From the NCBI RefSeq assembly GCF_027744825.2, contig NC_071334.1:36177937-36241936 (forward strand): a stretch of DNA of 64,000 nucleotides, in the 5' to 3' direction. The position numbers were made by a program, and so were the translations under genes. Below, piece after piece: positions 1 through 12,900 of this stretch (the first letter of the stretch is position 1; every line of letters starts with the position of its first letter). The notes under the pieces were generated by a model, which saw only the letters and a program-made list of their open reading frames with translations, did no database searches and was not told where the DNA came from. This DNA comes from Synchiropus splendidus. Lineage: Eukaryota; Chordata; Actinopteri; Syngnathiformes; Callionymidae.

Positions 1-39
1 CCCTGAACCCTCACATATTCTGACTTCTCTTTTGTCTAG

Positions 40-138
40 ACTCAAGAGTACCAGGCCAAAAAGAAAGAATGTCGCCGACTGAGATACAAACTGTTCCACA
101 TCAAACGCATGGTCAAGAACTACGACAAGACCCACTAA
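40..138 (+). CDS. ocel1: Occludin/ELL-domain protein, terminal coding exon only (ocel1-like)
   Basis: A splice acceptor (TTTTGTCTAG) at 30-39 is followed by an open frame of 32 codons ending in TAA at 136-138. The peptide is lysine/arginine-rich and contains CRRLRYKLFHIKRMVKNYD, the signature end of the occludin/ELL (OCEL) C-terminal coiled-coil domain found in occludin, tricellulin, ELL and OCEL1. Only the last exon is inside the window, so domain order upstream cannot be seen. The assignment to OCEL1 rather than occludin or tricellulin rests on position: human OCEL1 lies next to NR2F6 in the same convergent arrangement, and nr2f6 is the next gene here. Domain membership is well supported; the exact paralogue is inferred. 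The protein lacks the DRQKT-type tail of occludin and ends in YDKTH. Confidence 0.7.
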   Translation, partial: TQEYQAKKKECRRLRYKLFHIKRMVKNYDKTH

Positions 139-245
139 TGAATCCAGTGACCCTCACCTGCAGAACATGGCCCACTGAACACATCGACATGCTTCAGACG
201 TTCTGAGACCAAAGTTTGCTGCCCTGGAAGCATTTTACACAGACA

Positions 246-560
246 CACAGGTTTGTCGCACGCTGTCTTATAGGGGCCGCTCATTGCCATAATGCTTCCC
301 ACAGCCTCTCAACCTAAACTTAACCATCCAAAGCAAATGGCTAACTTTAACTAGATTGCTGAACCAAACTTACACCCACTTATAATGACCCTGTTATTTT
401 GAAGTTTTAATCCTCAAATTGAGGCTTTAGTTTGTGTGCTCTGGCAAAAGGGCCCCACAAATCAAAGGGTCCTCACAAGCAGGTGTGTTTCCAAGAAGTG
501 GTGTGTTTCCCCACAAGTATAGCTATACAATACACATACACATACAATCTCACACACACA
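246..560 (+). repeat. Dispersed teleost repeat, copy 1 (CATTGCCATAATGC family)
   Basis: The copy carries the block CTCATTGCCATAATGCTTCC followed by pyrimidine-poor CTAAACTTAACCATCC-type sequence, then a GGGCCCCACAAA / CCCCACAAGTATAG end. The same block recurs at about 18729 and, reversed and more diverged, at about 43560. This resembles a short non-autonomous repeat common in fish genomes that often sits beside CA-rich DNA. The family name is not known to me. Confidence 0.55.
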
Positions 561-1386
561 GTATACACACACAGGGAACTGACAATTGATGCAAAAGATC
601 CATCTGTAACTTCTAATTCAGGTTTCCCCCGATTTTGTGAAAGAAAAAGAAAGAAGTCAGAAAACTACTCATTTGTATGGCTCTTATGTCACTGTGGCTA
701 AAGAGTGTAGAAAAAAACCGTCTGTGATAACCCCACACTGTTTCTTTCATTCTGTTTGTTCTGTTCCTTGACCTCAATTGTTTTATCTCCCCAGATAAGG
801 CAACACTGTTAGGAAGTGGGTCAAATAGGAGTGCAAGTGGGCAAATAAGTCATTTGTTGGTAGCCTGGGTCACAAATGTTCTGTGGTTCTCACCTCTCTG
901 TGTGTTTGTTTGACACTCCACACTTACCCCTGCAAATGCTTTGAGACAAGTTGTATTGTGTGCTCTCTAAAGATGTCACAAGACTTATTGCAGAGTTGTT
1001 ATCACTCAGAACAAATTTGATATTACTTTGTGTGTTTCATTGTTTTTTTATTTTTATTTTTTGCGCAGGGACGTTTAATAAATCAATCTGATTTTGAAAT
1101 GTTAAAATCACATTTCATATTTCACAAGATCAGTTTTCTTTCTGCTTTTTTTTTGCATTTTATGACCAATTACTTACCTGCTGATTCCATTTGTGGTCTT
1201 GATTTAAAAAAAAGAAACATCAGAATCAGTATTTTCCCAGATTTCTTCACGTTTCTTCTGATGTGTATGTACTGTTTGATAAACCATCTGCGAGCCATTT
1301 ATTTTTGTACGAATGTATTTCGTTTGACGCTGTTTTTGTAACTACACTTCCACAAGTATGTCTTAAAAGTATTGGTTCTTTTTCGC

Positions 1387-1392
1387 AATAAA
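1387..1392 (+). terminator. Polyadenylation signal of the ocel1-like gene
   Basis: A canonical AATAAA lies about 1.25 kb after the stop codon, followed within 30 bases by a GT-rich stretch (GTGGTGGCTGTTGTGG) typical of the downstream cleavage element. Confidence 0.6.
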
Positions 1393-1849
1393 CATTTCTA
1401 ATTCTGTTTTAAGTGGTGGCTGTTGTGGTTTTTAGATAGTCAGTCCAGCAGGGGGAGTGGTTGGCTAACTTTCTTCGGTCTGGTTGGTGCGAGAGCGATG
1501 CCGGGGGATGCACCATTATGATTATTATTTATATTCTTTCCTTCTCCTTCAGCCTTAGCTACAGGCGCTATTCACTCTAAGCAACAGCACCCCAAAATCT
1601 CTGTGCACATGCTTTTTTGTGCAGCATGTGTGTTTTGTGCAGGCAGACTTTTTTGATGCATTTTCATTAGCCTTATTTCAGGGATTAGCTGGAGAGAGTG
1701 AGACCCTGTATTTAATATCTTCGGGGTCTGTTTTACTGGATCTTACCCGAAAGAGTCAGAGACTCATGTCGATGTTACTTGCACGTTTCATTGCATTGCT
1801 CTTGTGCCACAACTTACGTACCTTCCGTACTCAACCACATGATTATACA

Positions 1850-2990
1850 GCCCCCAAGACCCCAAGATACTTAAACTTCTCCATTTTAGGCAGAGACTCA
1901 TTCCTTACCCGGAGAGAACAATCCAGCCTTTTCCGGTTGAGAACCATGGCCTCAGACTTCATCATCCCAAAAATAGCAGATAGCAGGGATTGAATCCTTA
2001 GGCTACCAAACCACAAACCCTCCCCCCCAGTGCTGCGTCTCAAAATCCTGTCCATGTAAATCAAAAACAGGATTGGCGACAAAGCACAACCCTGGCGGAG
2101 ACCAACCACCCCTGCAAACACATCGGACTTGCACCCAAGGATCCGGACACAACTCCTGCTTCCCTCCATAGGCCGCCTCGCACCCCGTCTCCTGAAGCAA
2201 CCCCCTCAACCCTGGGCACCCGGTCATATGCCGTCTCCAAGACAAGCACATGTAGACTGGCAGGTCATACTCCCAGGCACCCTAGAGGACTGTTGACAGA
2301 GTAAACCGTTGGTCCGTAGTTCCACTGCCAGGACGGAACCCGCATTGCTTCTCTTTGAATCCGAGGTTCAACAATCGATGGTACCCTCCTCTCCAGCACC
2401 TTAGAGTAGGAACAATCCCCCTAGTCCCCCTTTTTTAATATGGGAACCACCACCCCAGTTTGCCACTTATCCGGTACTGACCCAGTCATCCATGCAATGT
2501 TGAAGAGGTGTGTCAGCCAAGACAGCCCCTCAACACCCAGCGCCTTAAGCATTTCTGGACGAATCTCATCAACTCCTGGAGCCTTGCCGCTGTGGAGCTT
2601 TTTACTACCATTGAGACTTCAACAAAGACTGCCTATCATCCTCCAGCTCTGTCTCCCTTGTCCGTGTTAAGGAGTTCCTCAAAGTGCTCTTTCCAGTGGC
2701 CAATTACATCCTCAGTTGAAGTGAACAGCGTTCCATCCTTACTGTCAACAGCTTGGATAGTCTGCTGTCTCCCCCTTCTGAGATGCTTGACCGTTTTCCA
2801 GAAACGCCTTGGTGCCGACCAAAAGTCTTCCTCCATGGATTCTTCAAACTCCTCCCACACCCACTGTTTAGCCTTAGCAACTGTTGAAACAGCCCTTCCA
2901 GCCAACCATTACCTTGCAACTGTTTCAGGAGTCTCACTAGGCCACAGGCAGACCCACAATATGTTTAAATCTGAGGTCTGCGAGTCTCGA
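1850..2990 (-). mobile_element. Non-LTR retrotransposon (LINE) remnant, reverse-transcriptase region
   Basis: On the minus strand, from 2990 downward, broken frames match the ORF2 layout of a LINE abundant in teleosts. First comes a segment before the RT fingers (KAKQWVWEEFEESMEED, then FWSAPRRFWKTVKHLRRG; about 2905-2636). Next is the RT core with GLRQGCALSPILFLIYMDRI (about 2110-2040), and then KSEAMVLNRK and KFKYLGV (about 1950-1850). The FADD-type catalytic stretch after IQSLLSAI is not intact, and several frame changes occur, so the copy is dead. The expected order is preserved with some loss. The clade is not assigned. Confidence 0.8.
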
Positions 2991-3379
2991 GATTGAATGC
3001 GGGAACAGGGTAAACACGATTCAAAATCTTCAAACAATATTCTGAAATTTCGTCTAATGTTCTTTTACTTTCTCAACTTATTTCCTGGATGAATGATAAT
3101 CTCAACTGCAACTTGACCAAAACCGCGGCTGCTTGCCATGGCGCAGAAAATTGAGCTTGATCCTATTTCCAGCTGCGTGGTGCGGCACAGTGTGGCGGCT
3201 CCGAGATTCAAAAACCGCGTTTGGTGTGGATCTGAGGTAACCCTAATGTTGACAATGAACAGTTGTCTACTGATCTCTATATGTTTAATCTCCGTGGGAG
3301 GAAACCAGGGTGCCAGGAGCGGAAGCAAGAAGTCTCGTTTTCTTCATGAGTGTTCCACTTAATAAGAAACGCGTGTATC

Positions 3380-3615
3380 AGAGGGACACCTCATGTGGTG
3401 TTTGGAGTTTGGAGACTAATTTAAGGAGGTCAGATGGTTTGGACACATGGAGAGGAGACCAAGATTACTGGTGGACCAGGAATGCTGGTGATGGAATAAG
3501 AGGAAGACAGTCAAAGAGGTTCATGGATGAATGAGGACAAGAAGAAGACAGGTGGGCCAGGAGGATGGGCATGATACGTTAAGGTGGAGACAGCTGATCC
3601 TTAATGGGAGATGCC
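3380..3615 (+). mobile_element. LINE ORF2 C-terminal fragment
   Basis: On the plus strand the translation shows RRSDGLDTWRGDQDYWW, then RGRQSKRFMDE and, after a frame break, a stretch ending DTLRWRQLI. This resembles the end of many LINE ORF2 proteins (RWFGHV...RRGRPKRRF...RWRQ). The piece is short, interrupted by stops and separate from the minus-strand copy at 1850-2990. Confidence 0.6.
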
Positions 3616-4835
3616 AAAAAGGAAGTGCTTCACATAAATTCGTAGACAAGTTTTTAGTTTGTAAATTTTTATTTTACATGAATGCAAAATTAGCCACTCG
3701 GCACTCTTGCATTTCAGTGTAGAAACATGATTCTTGTGTGCATCTCTACACGTTCAAGTCTAACGGTTAACAACTCAAGGGAAACAAGCGGATGAAATTG
3801 TTTCAAAATAATACAAAAATGTGCTTTCACCTACTTAGTTGTTTATGTCATTTGGCAACAAATGTATTATTTCTGGAGCAATGTCAGAACATTGCATCAA
3901 AACAACAGAATATCATTTTATCTGCAATCTTTGACCTAGGGAACGAACAAAAAGGAAAAAAAATGTTGTGGGTCAGTTCTCATTTTGGTGTGCTTAAAAT
4001 ATATTCTGCTCTCTTTAAATTATCTCAACACAATCTCTAATACAATCTTTGTCTTATAATGAAAAAAAGAAATGAGGTATTAATGTTGACTGATGAAACT
4101 GTGATTCAAATTCACCTCCACGACCTGCCATCAAATGTCCAAGTGGCCTCACCAGAATGTGAGCTCAACATCAGGTAACCTGACAACATTGACCAACTGT
4201 TTCGACCAAACTGTTGATTTAGGGAAATGATATGCATTGTGATGCGTTGTGCACCTTACTCACATTTTTCTCATATCTTCTTTTGCTTAATATCCAAGAC
4301 ATGATAAAAGAAAAGATAATGAGCAGCCATTATCAACCTTTTTGAAATGATTTACATCTGTATGTAGCTCACTGTCTCAAAATCCACTGACTATATTCAG
4401 TTATGTTAGCAAGAGGACACGTGTAAGATTTTAAGACTGTAACATATCTGTTATTTATGAGTGGTTACGGCTGGCTCGCTTGCTGAGTCGCAACAACGAC
4501 TGCAGAGGGAGTCATACGTTTGAATTCCAGAGAGGTCCTTGGACTTTGCTGTGATGGACATTGTTACGTGGCCGTTGGAAAACAAACCCCAACTGTAGTG
4601 AAGGTGACAGAAAGGAAAGACACACACACACAGTTTCAAGTGAGTCTTAAAAGAGGTAGTATGGGCCTGAGGCCTTGTGTTTGAGAGTCATGTTCGCCTT
4701 GTGTGTCAAGAAAAAAATGGTTACGATCCAAAACTGTGGTGGAGCACACAAGTTGTACTGAGAACATTCAGTTTGTGTTGTGGTGATTGATATTTTCTCA
4801 TTGTGTGAAGTGGACCTGTCTCCTGGCCAACGGAT

Positions 4836-6924
4836 TCATTGTCCTGCATTGTACGGCCAGCCGATGGAGCTCCCCGACAGCTGCATGTCTCGGATCAGGG
4901 TCTCGATGGGAGTCTTGCCCACCAGCCGCATGAAGAAAAGCTGAGAGATGAGGTTGGCAGGGACGGCTCGCAGTGCAGGGAGGCGCAGCAGGAGTCGGCC
5001 AAAACGCTGAGGTTGGTTTGGGTATTGCAACCTTTCGTACTCTGTCAGCGCGACTTGGGCCTTCTCCTGGAGGGACTCCACATGGGCAGGGTCAGTCAAA
5101 CCACACGCATCTACGAGGGATGAAAGGAAAATGTTAACCTTGAAACTTCATTCATATCTTCGGAATTTCCTGTCTGGTTGTGTCACAGCGGTTTCCTCTC
5201 CTGCACCTACTGTATCAAGCTCGTCCTTGTACATTCACCTATCCCTGTCATTTGTTCTGAAGGCTGTCGTCCTCCCCTACTTGCAGCAACCATTATTTAC
5301 TGCCAGTAGTGAGTAAAACCCTGCTGACCTCTACATAGCTCATGTATATGTTTTTTTAATTAATGGTCATCCATGCCACATTTCTATTCCCACATGTGTG
5401 CAGAAGACATGTTAGACTCGCCTGGTGAGAAAAGAGCGATGGCTTTGAGGCAGCTGTACTCAGCCGAGTCCACTTGCAGGCGATTCAGTTTGTCCACCTG
5501 GTCCTGGAAAACTCGGACCTGGTCCATGAAAGACACCACCCGTTCCGCCGACATGGGGGAGGAATGGAAGCCGGCAGCTGCCAGGAGAGGAGCCATGTGG
5601 AGAGGTAGAGCTGACTGAGCAGCATTCAGGATGAACAGTTCACTCCAGCTCAGCCTCAGAAGTGCCACCTGTTGGTCATGAACCAGGAATGCTCATCGAA
5701 GGTTTCTGGCAGTTGCTTCAAGCATTTCTCAGCATATCCAGCAGCTATGCTCACCTGCTCAGAGACTGGCAGCTCCGGGAAATAGGGGATGTTTCGGGCC
5801 CATTCGATGGTGCTGAAGAGTAGGCGGGCGGCAAGCTCACAGATGCTATCAATACCCATGACTGAAGCCCCACTGGCAGACTGCATTTGGGGCTGGCTGT
5901 AGGGAGCAACATACCGACTGCTTGGGTATGGCTCAGCGCGAAGCAACTGGGTGATCAGTTCGGACACTGGCTGCCCGTTGAAGTAGTCTGTGCTCATGTG
6001 GCCTGGGCCAGCATTTCCCAGACCTGCTAGTGAGTTGGGACTGATGCCTGAGTGAGATGGCGGGATGCGACCTCGCTGCACCGCTGCAGACAGAAGAGAG
6101 GTACAAGAAAGTTAGCGTTAACATGCACATTAGAAGTCATCTCAAGTGTGAGATGATGCTAACAGAGGAACGTGTATCTGGCTGCTTCACTTTTATTAAC
6201 AGGAGTGCAGCGGCACAGACACACAGCAGCTTTTGCTAACACTAGCATTACCACACTGCCCCTCTAACATGTTTAACCAATACTCATGTAATAATATTTG
6301 CATGTTGCATAATCATGTGCCATCTCTCTCTGGAGATGCAATGGTTTCTAATCTTGATTTATGTTGGACTTTAATGAACTTAGCTGCCCTGTAATGGACA
6401 CAATTGGATTACAAAGGACATGTCCCAATGATCTAAATAGACATGTTTGTAAGGAGATCAAAGTCAGCACTGCAGACGACAACAACATTTGTTTGGAGGC
6501 CCCTCTCCAGTGATCAAGACTTTTAATGGCTCCCATGGTTTGGAGTTCTAGTCACATTTGAATCAAGAGCTTCAACAAAGAGTTTTCACAAGCGTAGAAA
6601 GGAAAGAGGGACACAGCCTTACAGACACCTGATGATCTCTAAATGTATTTCCACTTCTACTGATAAGGGAGGCACAGTTTACTCTGAGTTGTTATGTAGG
6701 TTATGTAAGCTTGACTGAATTCCCTGTGCTGTTTTCAGCAGTTCAACATCAAAGTTAAATCTGCAACAACATAAACATAAACAGAACTCAACCATGCTCC
6801 ATCCATCAACTCCAGAAAATACAGACAGGCCATACCTGCATGTTTTTAGAACAACTCTCCTAATTGAATGAATACATGAAACAACACAGCCGGAAGGTCT
6901 TATGAAAACTATTCAACACACATG

Positions 6925-6979
<55 letters not shown>

Positions 6980-9900
6980 CTAAAACCGTGACTTTCAGGA
7001 AGTTAAAACCCACTATTTACTCTTGTGGCTTGTTTGAAGTGTTAGTGAATTGAATACTTTTCATATTTTCCTTCAACATCATAAATTGAATTACTGACTG
7101 TAGATTGATGAAAAAGCAGTCACTGCACGTCACCCTTGCCGTCAGTAATTAATATCTTGAGGCAGGAATCTCCGGAGGCTGTTTAAGTCCCTCACTGGGT
7201 CAAAGGTGAAGCAACCATTTCCAGGTACTGTGGAAACAGTGCGACTTGCGTCACAGCCCAAGTCAGCGAGGTTCATTAATAACCCAGCCCAATATAACCT
7301 CTTGCACACGGTCACCCCTCAGAGAACATTATGTGACGTGTCTCCAGACGAATAACTCGAGGACTGTGATGCACGCGGGCATCTGTTATCGTTGACGCGT
7401 TTATCGGCCGTCACTGAGTATCAACCAACAGAGCCGGTAGTCAGAACCGCGCATCAGCATCCAACAGATCGTGGAAAAACAAATAACCAACAAAGGTTCC
7501 AGGAGGCAGCAGTGTTCATACTCTCACACTGCGACACTTCTCTCCCTTTAAGTAAGAATATCTCTGAATGCAACAGAGAACACAGACTTCAGTTCACTTA
7601 AACTTCACTTAAAATTAAACTGCATCGTTGCAACATCAAACATTTTCTAATCAGGTATTAGAAACTCAGTCTGGTGGCTCGTGTCGCCTCTTTGACCTCC
7701 TTGGTTCAGAAATGTTATCTCCCAGCCTGGGATCAGGAGCAGCTGGAGCGTCACCATTGGGTGCCCCGACAGCTCCTCTCCAGATGCCTCAGGGTGCTCA
7801 GCAGCCACTGGCACCATAACATTGTCTCTGGGGTGACTCGCACTGCTTTTGAGAGAATATAGTAATATGTTTTGTGCAATGACAATAAAGAAAGTCTAAG
7901 TCTAAGTCTAAGTCTAAGTCTAAGAAACACCCACAGGATTCTCCCCTCCTGCGTCATGGCGGATCGGAAGGTCATCCTGGTGCCTACGAACCTGCCTTCC
8001 GTCAAGCGAGTCCACCACAAAAGACACTGCACCCGTTTAGTGGTGAATGACTCCTGGAAACCATGTTTGACCTGTGGCTTTAGCATATACACAGACCCCT
8101 GCGTCCAAAAGTCTCTCTTTAGGATGCTGGTCCCGTCTTGCTTTTTGCTCACCCGGTGACCTGACAACTCTCTCTCCCACATCTGGGTGAAGAAGATGTG
8201 ATTTAGATTTCCGTCCCAATAACATCTCTGCTGGAGCAAGTCCTGTTGCTGTATGAGGTGTACTGAAACAGGAAACGGGGAAGCTTGGTTTGTAGAGAGT
8301 CTTGATATTTCCTCAGTCCTGCTTTCAGAATTTCAATAGCTCTTTCTGCTAAGCCATATGCAGGGTGATAGGGGGCTGTGCAGACATGGCGAATCCCATT
8401 TTTCTTTTTTCTTTGAAAACTTCACTGGTGAAAGTGGGCTCATTATCTGTAAGAATCACATCTGGCAGACCATGTGTGGCAAATACACAAAGTTTCTTTG
8501 TTGTAATCAGGGCCGTAATCTTTGTTATGATATGAATTTCAGTCCACCAGCACCAAGGACATCTGACTCATCAATGGACCAGCAAAATCCAGGTGCAGCC
8601 TGGATCATGAACGGCCTGGCCACAGTCTCTGTGAAGTGGTGCTGATGCTGTCCTCTTTTGGTTACAGGAAACATGCTTTTACTTTTTTTTTCTATGACCT
8701 GGTCCATCCCAGGACACCCAACAAATGACCTGGCAAGACTCTTCATCCGGGACACCCCAGGACGGGCATCATGCAGCTCCTCCATCAGCAGTGTCCGGCC
8801 TGCACTCTAGAGCCCCAGAGGAGACAGCCATCAAGCACACTTACAGTAAGTTTGCACTTGATATATGGTTTGAACCCCTGCTCTACCAATACTGGCCACG
8901 CCTGCATCACCCATCTCTTAGCTTGTGACAATAACTAGGTCACTTTCAGTTCATCTTTTCATTTGTTTGGCCGGTATGTGACACTTTGAGCTTCAAACGC
9001 AGACCAGCGTCTGACATTCTCTTCAACACTTGGTCAAGATTTTGCAAGCGCTCCTCTTCTGTTTCACCCGGATGTCGTCCATCCTGGTTACAGCGACATG
9101 AGAGATGTTTTGAAGTAAATTGTCCTGGTGCGCTGAAAAATGGATGGACTAGATGCGACACAGAAAACCAAGCAGTTGTACTTAAATAAACCCTTGTGTG
9201 CATTAATAGTCACATACTTTTTCGACTCTTCATCCAGCAGCAGTTGCTGGCAAGCGTGACTCATATCTAGCTTCCTGAATGTTTTGCCACCAGCTGGTGT
9301 GGAAGCTGAGTCCCTTTAACCCTCCGTCCCTAATACTCAGTATCTACATCCGCAGCCCCAGCAAGTGAAATGCACTCACCCGTATACGTTCTCTGTTTGA
9401 TATTAGTCTCTTGAAGTTCCGGTGCACCACCTGAGCAACACACAATACATTTGTGGAAGGTGTCTCGGCTAATCACTGAGACTGATGCTCCGGTGTCTAC
9501 TTCCATCTTCAGTTCATTGCTATTTCTCTTGACTACTGCATAGACGGGATTCATCCGGGGCTGGCCGATGACATGAAACATGTTGAATGAACACAACTCC
9601 TCCGTCTCCTCACTCTGCAGGTGAAGTGTGCTCATATTGGACGTTGAGTTCCCCCAGTCCTTCTTTTACGTAGTTGTAGCTCCTTGGCACTTTTTCGCAA
9701 TGTGTCCTTTTTTTTGACCGTTATGGCAAACCGAGTCTTTAAAAGTGAACTCCACGACAAACGCAACCACCATCACCCCTGGCTTCTGTGAAGGACTGTC
9801 AAACTTGAAGCGTTGAACAATTACACATGGCTTGGGGTCATGATGATTCTGCACCATTGTTACTCAAGACGACACCTGCTCGGCGCAAATTGTCAACTCC

Positions 9901-12900
9901 TCTTTTTCTTCTCTGTCTTTTTAGTCCTCATTGCCAGTGTTTTCCAGCCATCGGTCCGTGAAGCTGATCAAGTTTGTGTATTGCACCACCATCATCTCTT
10001 GGCTTACAGGAGGGAGGTGGAGCAGCTGGTGTCCTGGTGCAGCCACAACAACCTGGAGCTGAACGCCCAGAAGACAGTAGAGATGATCCTGGACTTCAGG
10101 AGAATAAGATCTCCTCCGTCCCCTCTCATGTTGGCTGGTTTACACATTTCCATTGTTGACTCCTTCTGCTTCCTGGGAACCACCATCACTGAGGACCTCA
10201 AATGGGAGCCAAAAATCAGGTCCCTCATCAGGAAGGCCCAGCAGAGAATGTTCTTCTTGAGGCAGCAAACTACGACTGCCGACAAAGTTGCTGGAGCCTG
10301 CCACCTCTTCAGGACCTGTATGTCTCCAGGACACAGAGACGGATCAGAGCCGACCCTTCTCACCCTGGTCATGGACTGTTTGTTCCTCTTCCCTCTGGCA
10401 GGAGGCTACGGTCAATCCAGACCAGAACCTCCCGTCACAGGAACAGCTTCATCCCCTTGATGAATTTGTGATCATTTTTTGTTCATTGCAGCACGTTATT
10501 CCAAAGCACCTTCCTAGTTGATGGGATCCTCACTGATCATGAAAATAAAGCTGATTCTAATTCTGACATATTGGATTTTGTTGATGAAGATGAAGGCAAC
10601 CTGAACACATTTGGTGCAGTCCGAATGGACATGATGGCAAGGTCTGTAGTGTTCAATGTATCCTCAACAATCGGAGAGATTCAGTCATAAGGCATTCATG
10701 CTTCTTCCCAAAACAGGAACCTCCCTCCTGTGTCAATGTCCTCACAGCCACATATGGATGAGTGAGTTTGAAAAACAAACAAACAAAAAATGTTTGTAGT
10801 CCGAGCTATTAGGGGCCAGAGGTGGCTCATATACTGGAAAAGTCACGGGTCAATCGCTGAGCACAAACCGAAGATTCTTCTCTGAACATGTCAGCCGAAG
10901 ATACTTTACTGGAATCCTCCGTAGTGACAGACAGAAATGGGTTCATAATTGAAGGATGTGTGATATAATGCTTCATCATAAAGTAGAGGTTGGTGTTGAC
11001 TACATTCACTGTTGAGTTTTGAAAATGTAGAACTTATGAAAGTTAATTGCTGAGCAGGTTATATAATCTTCTCAAATATTGTACCATCTGCAGAAAAGTA
11101 TAGTTGCAGGATCTGGGCGTGTGTAGCTGAGACACAGCCACCTTCCTGTTCATCACTGTACTCTGCTGCAGAGAGAAATGGTGCATCTGTCGTCAGCTCA
11201 GATTGAAATCATCAAGTTAAATGTTTCTTCGAAAATGTTGCTCACATCAGCCTCATTTAAGTTGCAGTTTCATGTCTTAAAACCCAAATAATGATGGAGT
11301 TAACTAATTGCATGAATAGTGGAGACATGAATCTCCATAGAGATTATTGGATTGTATATGCACTCATATGAAACATGAACCAGTTCCACGGTTTTAATCT
11401 TACACACAGGAGTTGCAGTGATATTGACTGTTGACTGACATTTCTGCCACCTTTAACACAGCATTGTCCATCATCATTTCCATCATTCTATCCTCGACAG
11501 GCCCGCAGCCATGAATGGCTCAATGTTTGTCGTCTGTATTTTCTTTTGTCCGGTACTTCCCTTCCCATCATTCACTGTCTGACAGGTCTCTCCTCACCAA
11601 ACCGTCTGGCCATCCTGACTTCATCTCCTAATTTCTCCTCGAGCTGTCCCTTTGATGTACTTGATTCTAATCTGGTCCTTTCTGGTCACTCCCAATGACA
11701 ACCTGATCATATTCATCTCTGACTCTTTTAGCTCTGCTTCCTCTTTTTGTAATTTGATCAAATGAAAACACACTTATCTGCTTTCTAAATAATTCAGATT
11801 GGAGTTGAAAAGAAAAAAAACGTAACTGTCCTGCAACAAGTGGTGCCATGCTATTGACATCAAAGCCCATTCCAGAATGATCAACGCCAGTACTCACAAT
11901 TTTTAGTGCTCATGCTATTTTGTAAAGGCTACATCTGATCTTCAGCTGTTGATGTATTGTGTCAGGTGGGAGGGTGGGTTGGTGGTGGGTTCTTGGTTAC
12001 CTTCTTTTCGCATTCCAACACGGAAACATTTCTTCAGTCGACAGTACTGGCACTGGTTTCGGTGATGCTGGTCAATTTGGCATTCTCGATTGGATCTGGA
12101 AATGGAGCAACCACATACTGAAGCATGGCTGGTGAAAGCACGGGACTGAAGTCGCTAAGCAGAAATCTTAACATTTCAAGTGTCTGCCCCCCTAGCTGAC
12201 CTCTGTGACCTACTGTGATGAGTGAACCATGTGAGCTGGCGTGGCGGAAAAACTATCAAGGCTGTGACCTTTAGTAAATCATCAGCCTTACACGCCAACA
12301 ATTCAAAGAGAAGTCTTTTCATTACCGGATATAACCAAAGGGACACCTTCAGCTCAGGGTCAGTGGATGGCTGTAGCAGTCGAAATCTTGATATGCTGTC
12401 ACGAAGAGTGCTGTGTGCAACAAGCAGACATGAGTTTCCATGCGTTTTTTCTGGTGGCGAATAATGCGTCTGTTGACCTTTTGAAGCAATCCATCCCCGC
12501 ATGACTGACCCTCAGGGCTTCCATGTTTTTTTCAAGGATGTTTCTGTGACTGATCCAGGGCAAAAGATATGTGACTCTAGCATTTACGTTATAGTCGATG
12601 TGGCTAAAAGTTATGTGTCGACCCAGTATGTCTAATGAAAGTCCAGACCAGTCGGACTAATCCCACACTAGACCATAGTACTGGATTTGAAATTAGGTTC
12701 CAATGGCACAATTTATTACAGTGCTTTACAGAGCATCATCATTGGAACAACCTGAAAGCAACAACTGACAAAGCGCAAAGGTCTATAGTTCCCTCTCCCT
12801 TATGACAATCTATGGCAATTCAAGTGTTTTCAAGACAACCAAATGTGTTCTTGGGTTCAGGACTACTTGAATGGCTGTGGTGTCACATCACTCCAAGTGG

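Larger units (their letters stand above)
139..1415 (+). other. 3' untranslated region of the ocel1-like gene
   Basis: No further coding exon is seen between the TAA at 136-138 and a canonical AATAAA at 1387-1392, so this stretch reads as an AT-rich 3' UTR of about 1.25 kb. It contains a dispersed repeat (about 246-560). The cleavage point is estimated at 15-25 bases after the signal and is not determined. Confidence 0.55.
1416..4835. other. Intergenic region between two convergent genes
   Basis: Apart from the two LINE pieces, no exon with credible splice sites is seen. The portion nearest 4835 is likely the nr2f6 3' UTR. On the minus strand the first AATAAA downstream of the stop appears near 3667-3672 (TTTATT on the plus strand), which would give a UTR of about 1.2 kb. 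This end point is tentative. Confidence 0.5.

Noticed and set aside
4440..4640. Possible tRNA-derived SINE (GTTTGAATTCC resembles a B box)
   Set aside because: The A box is unconvincing and no repeat copy is seen elsewhere in the window.
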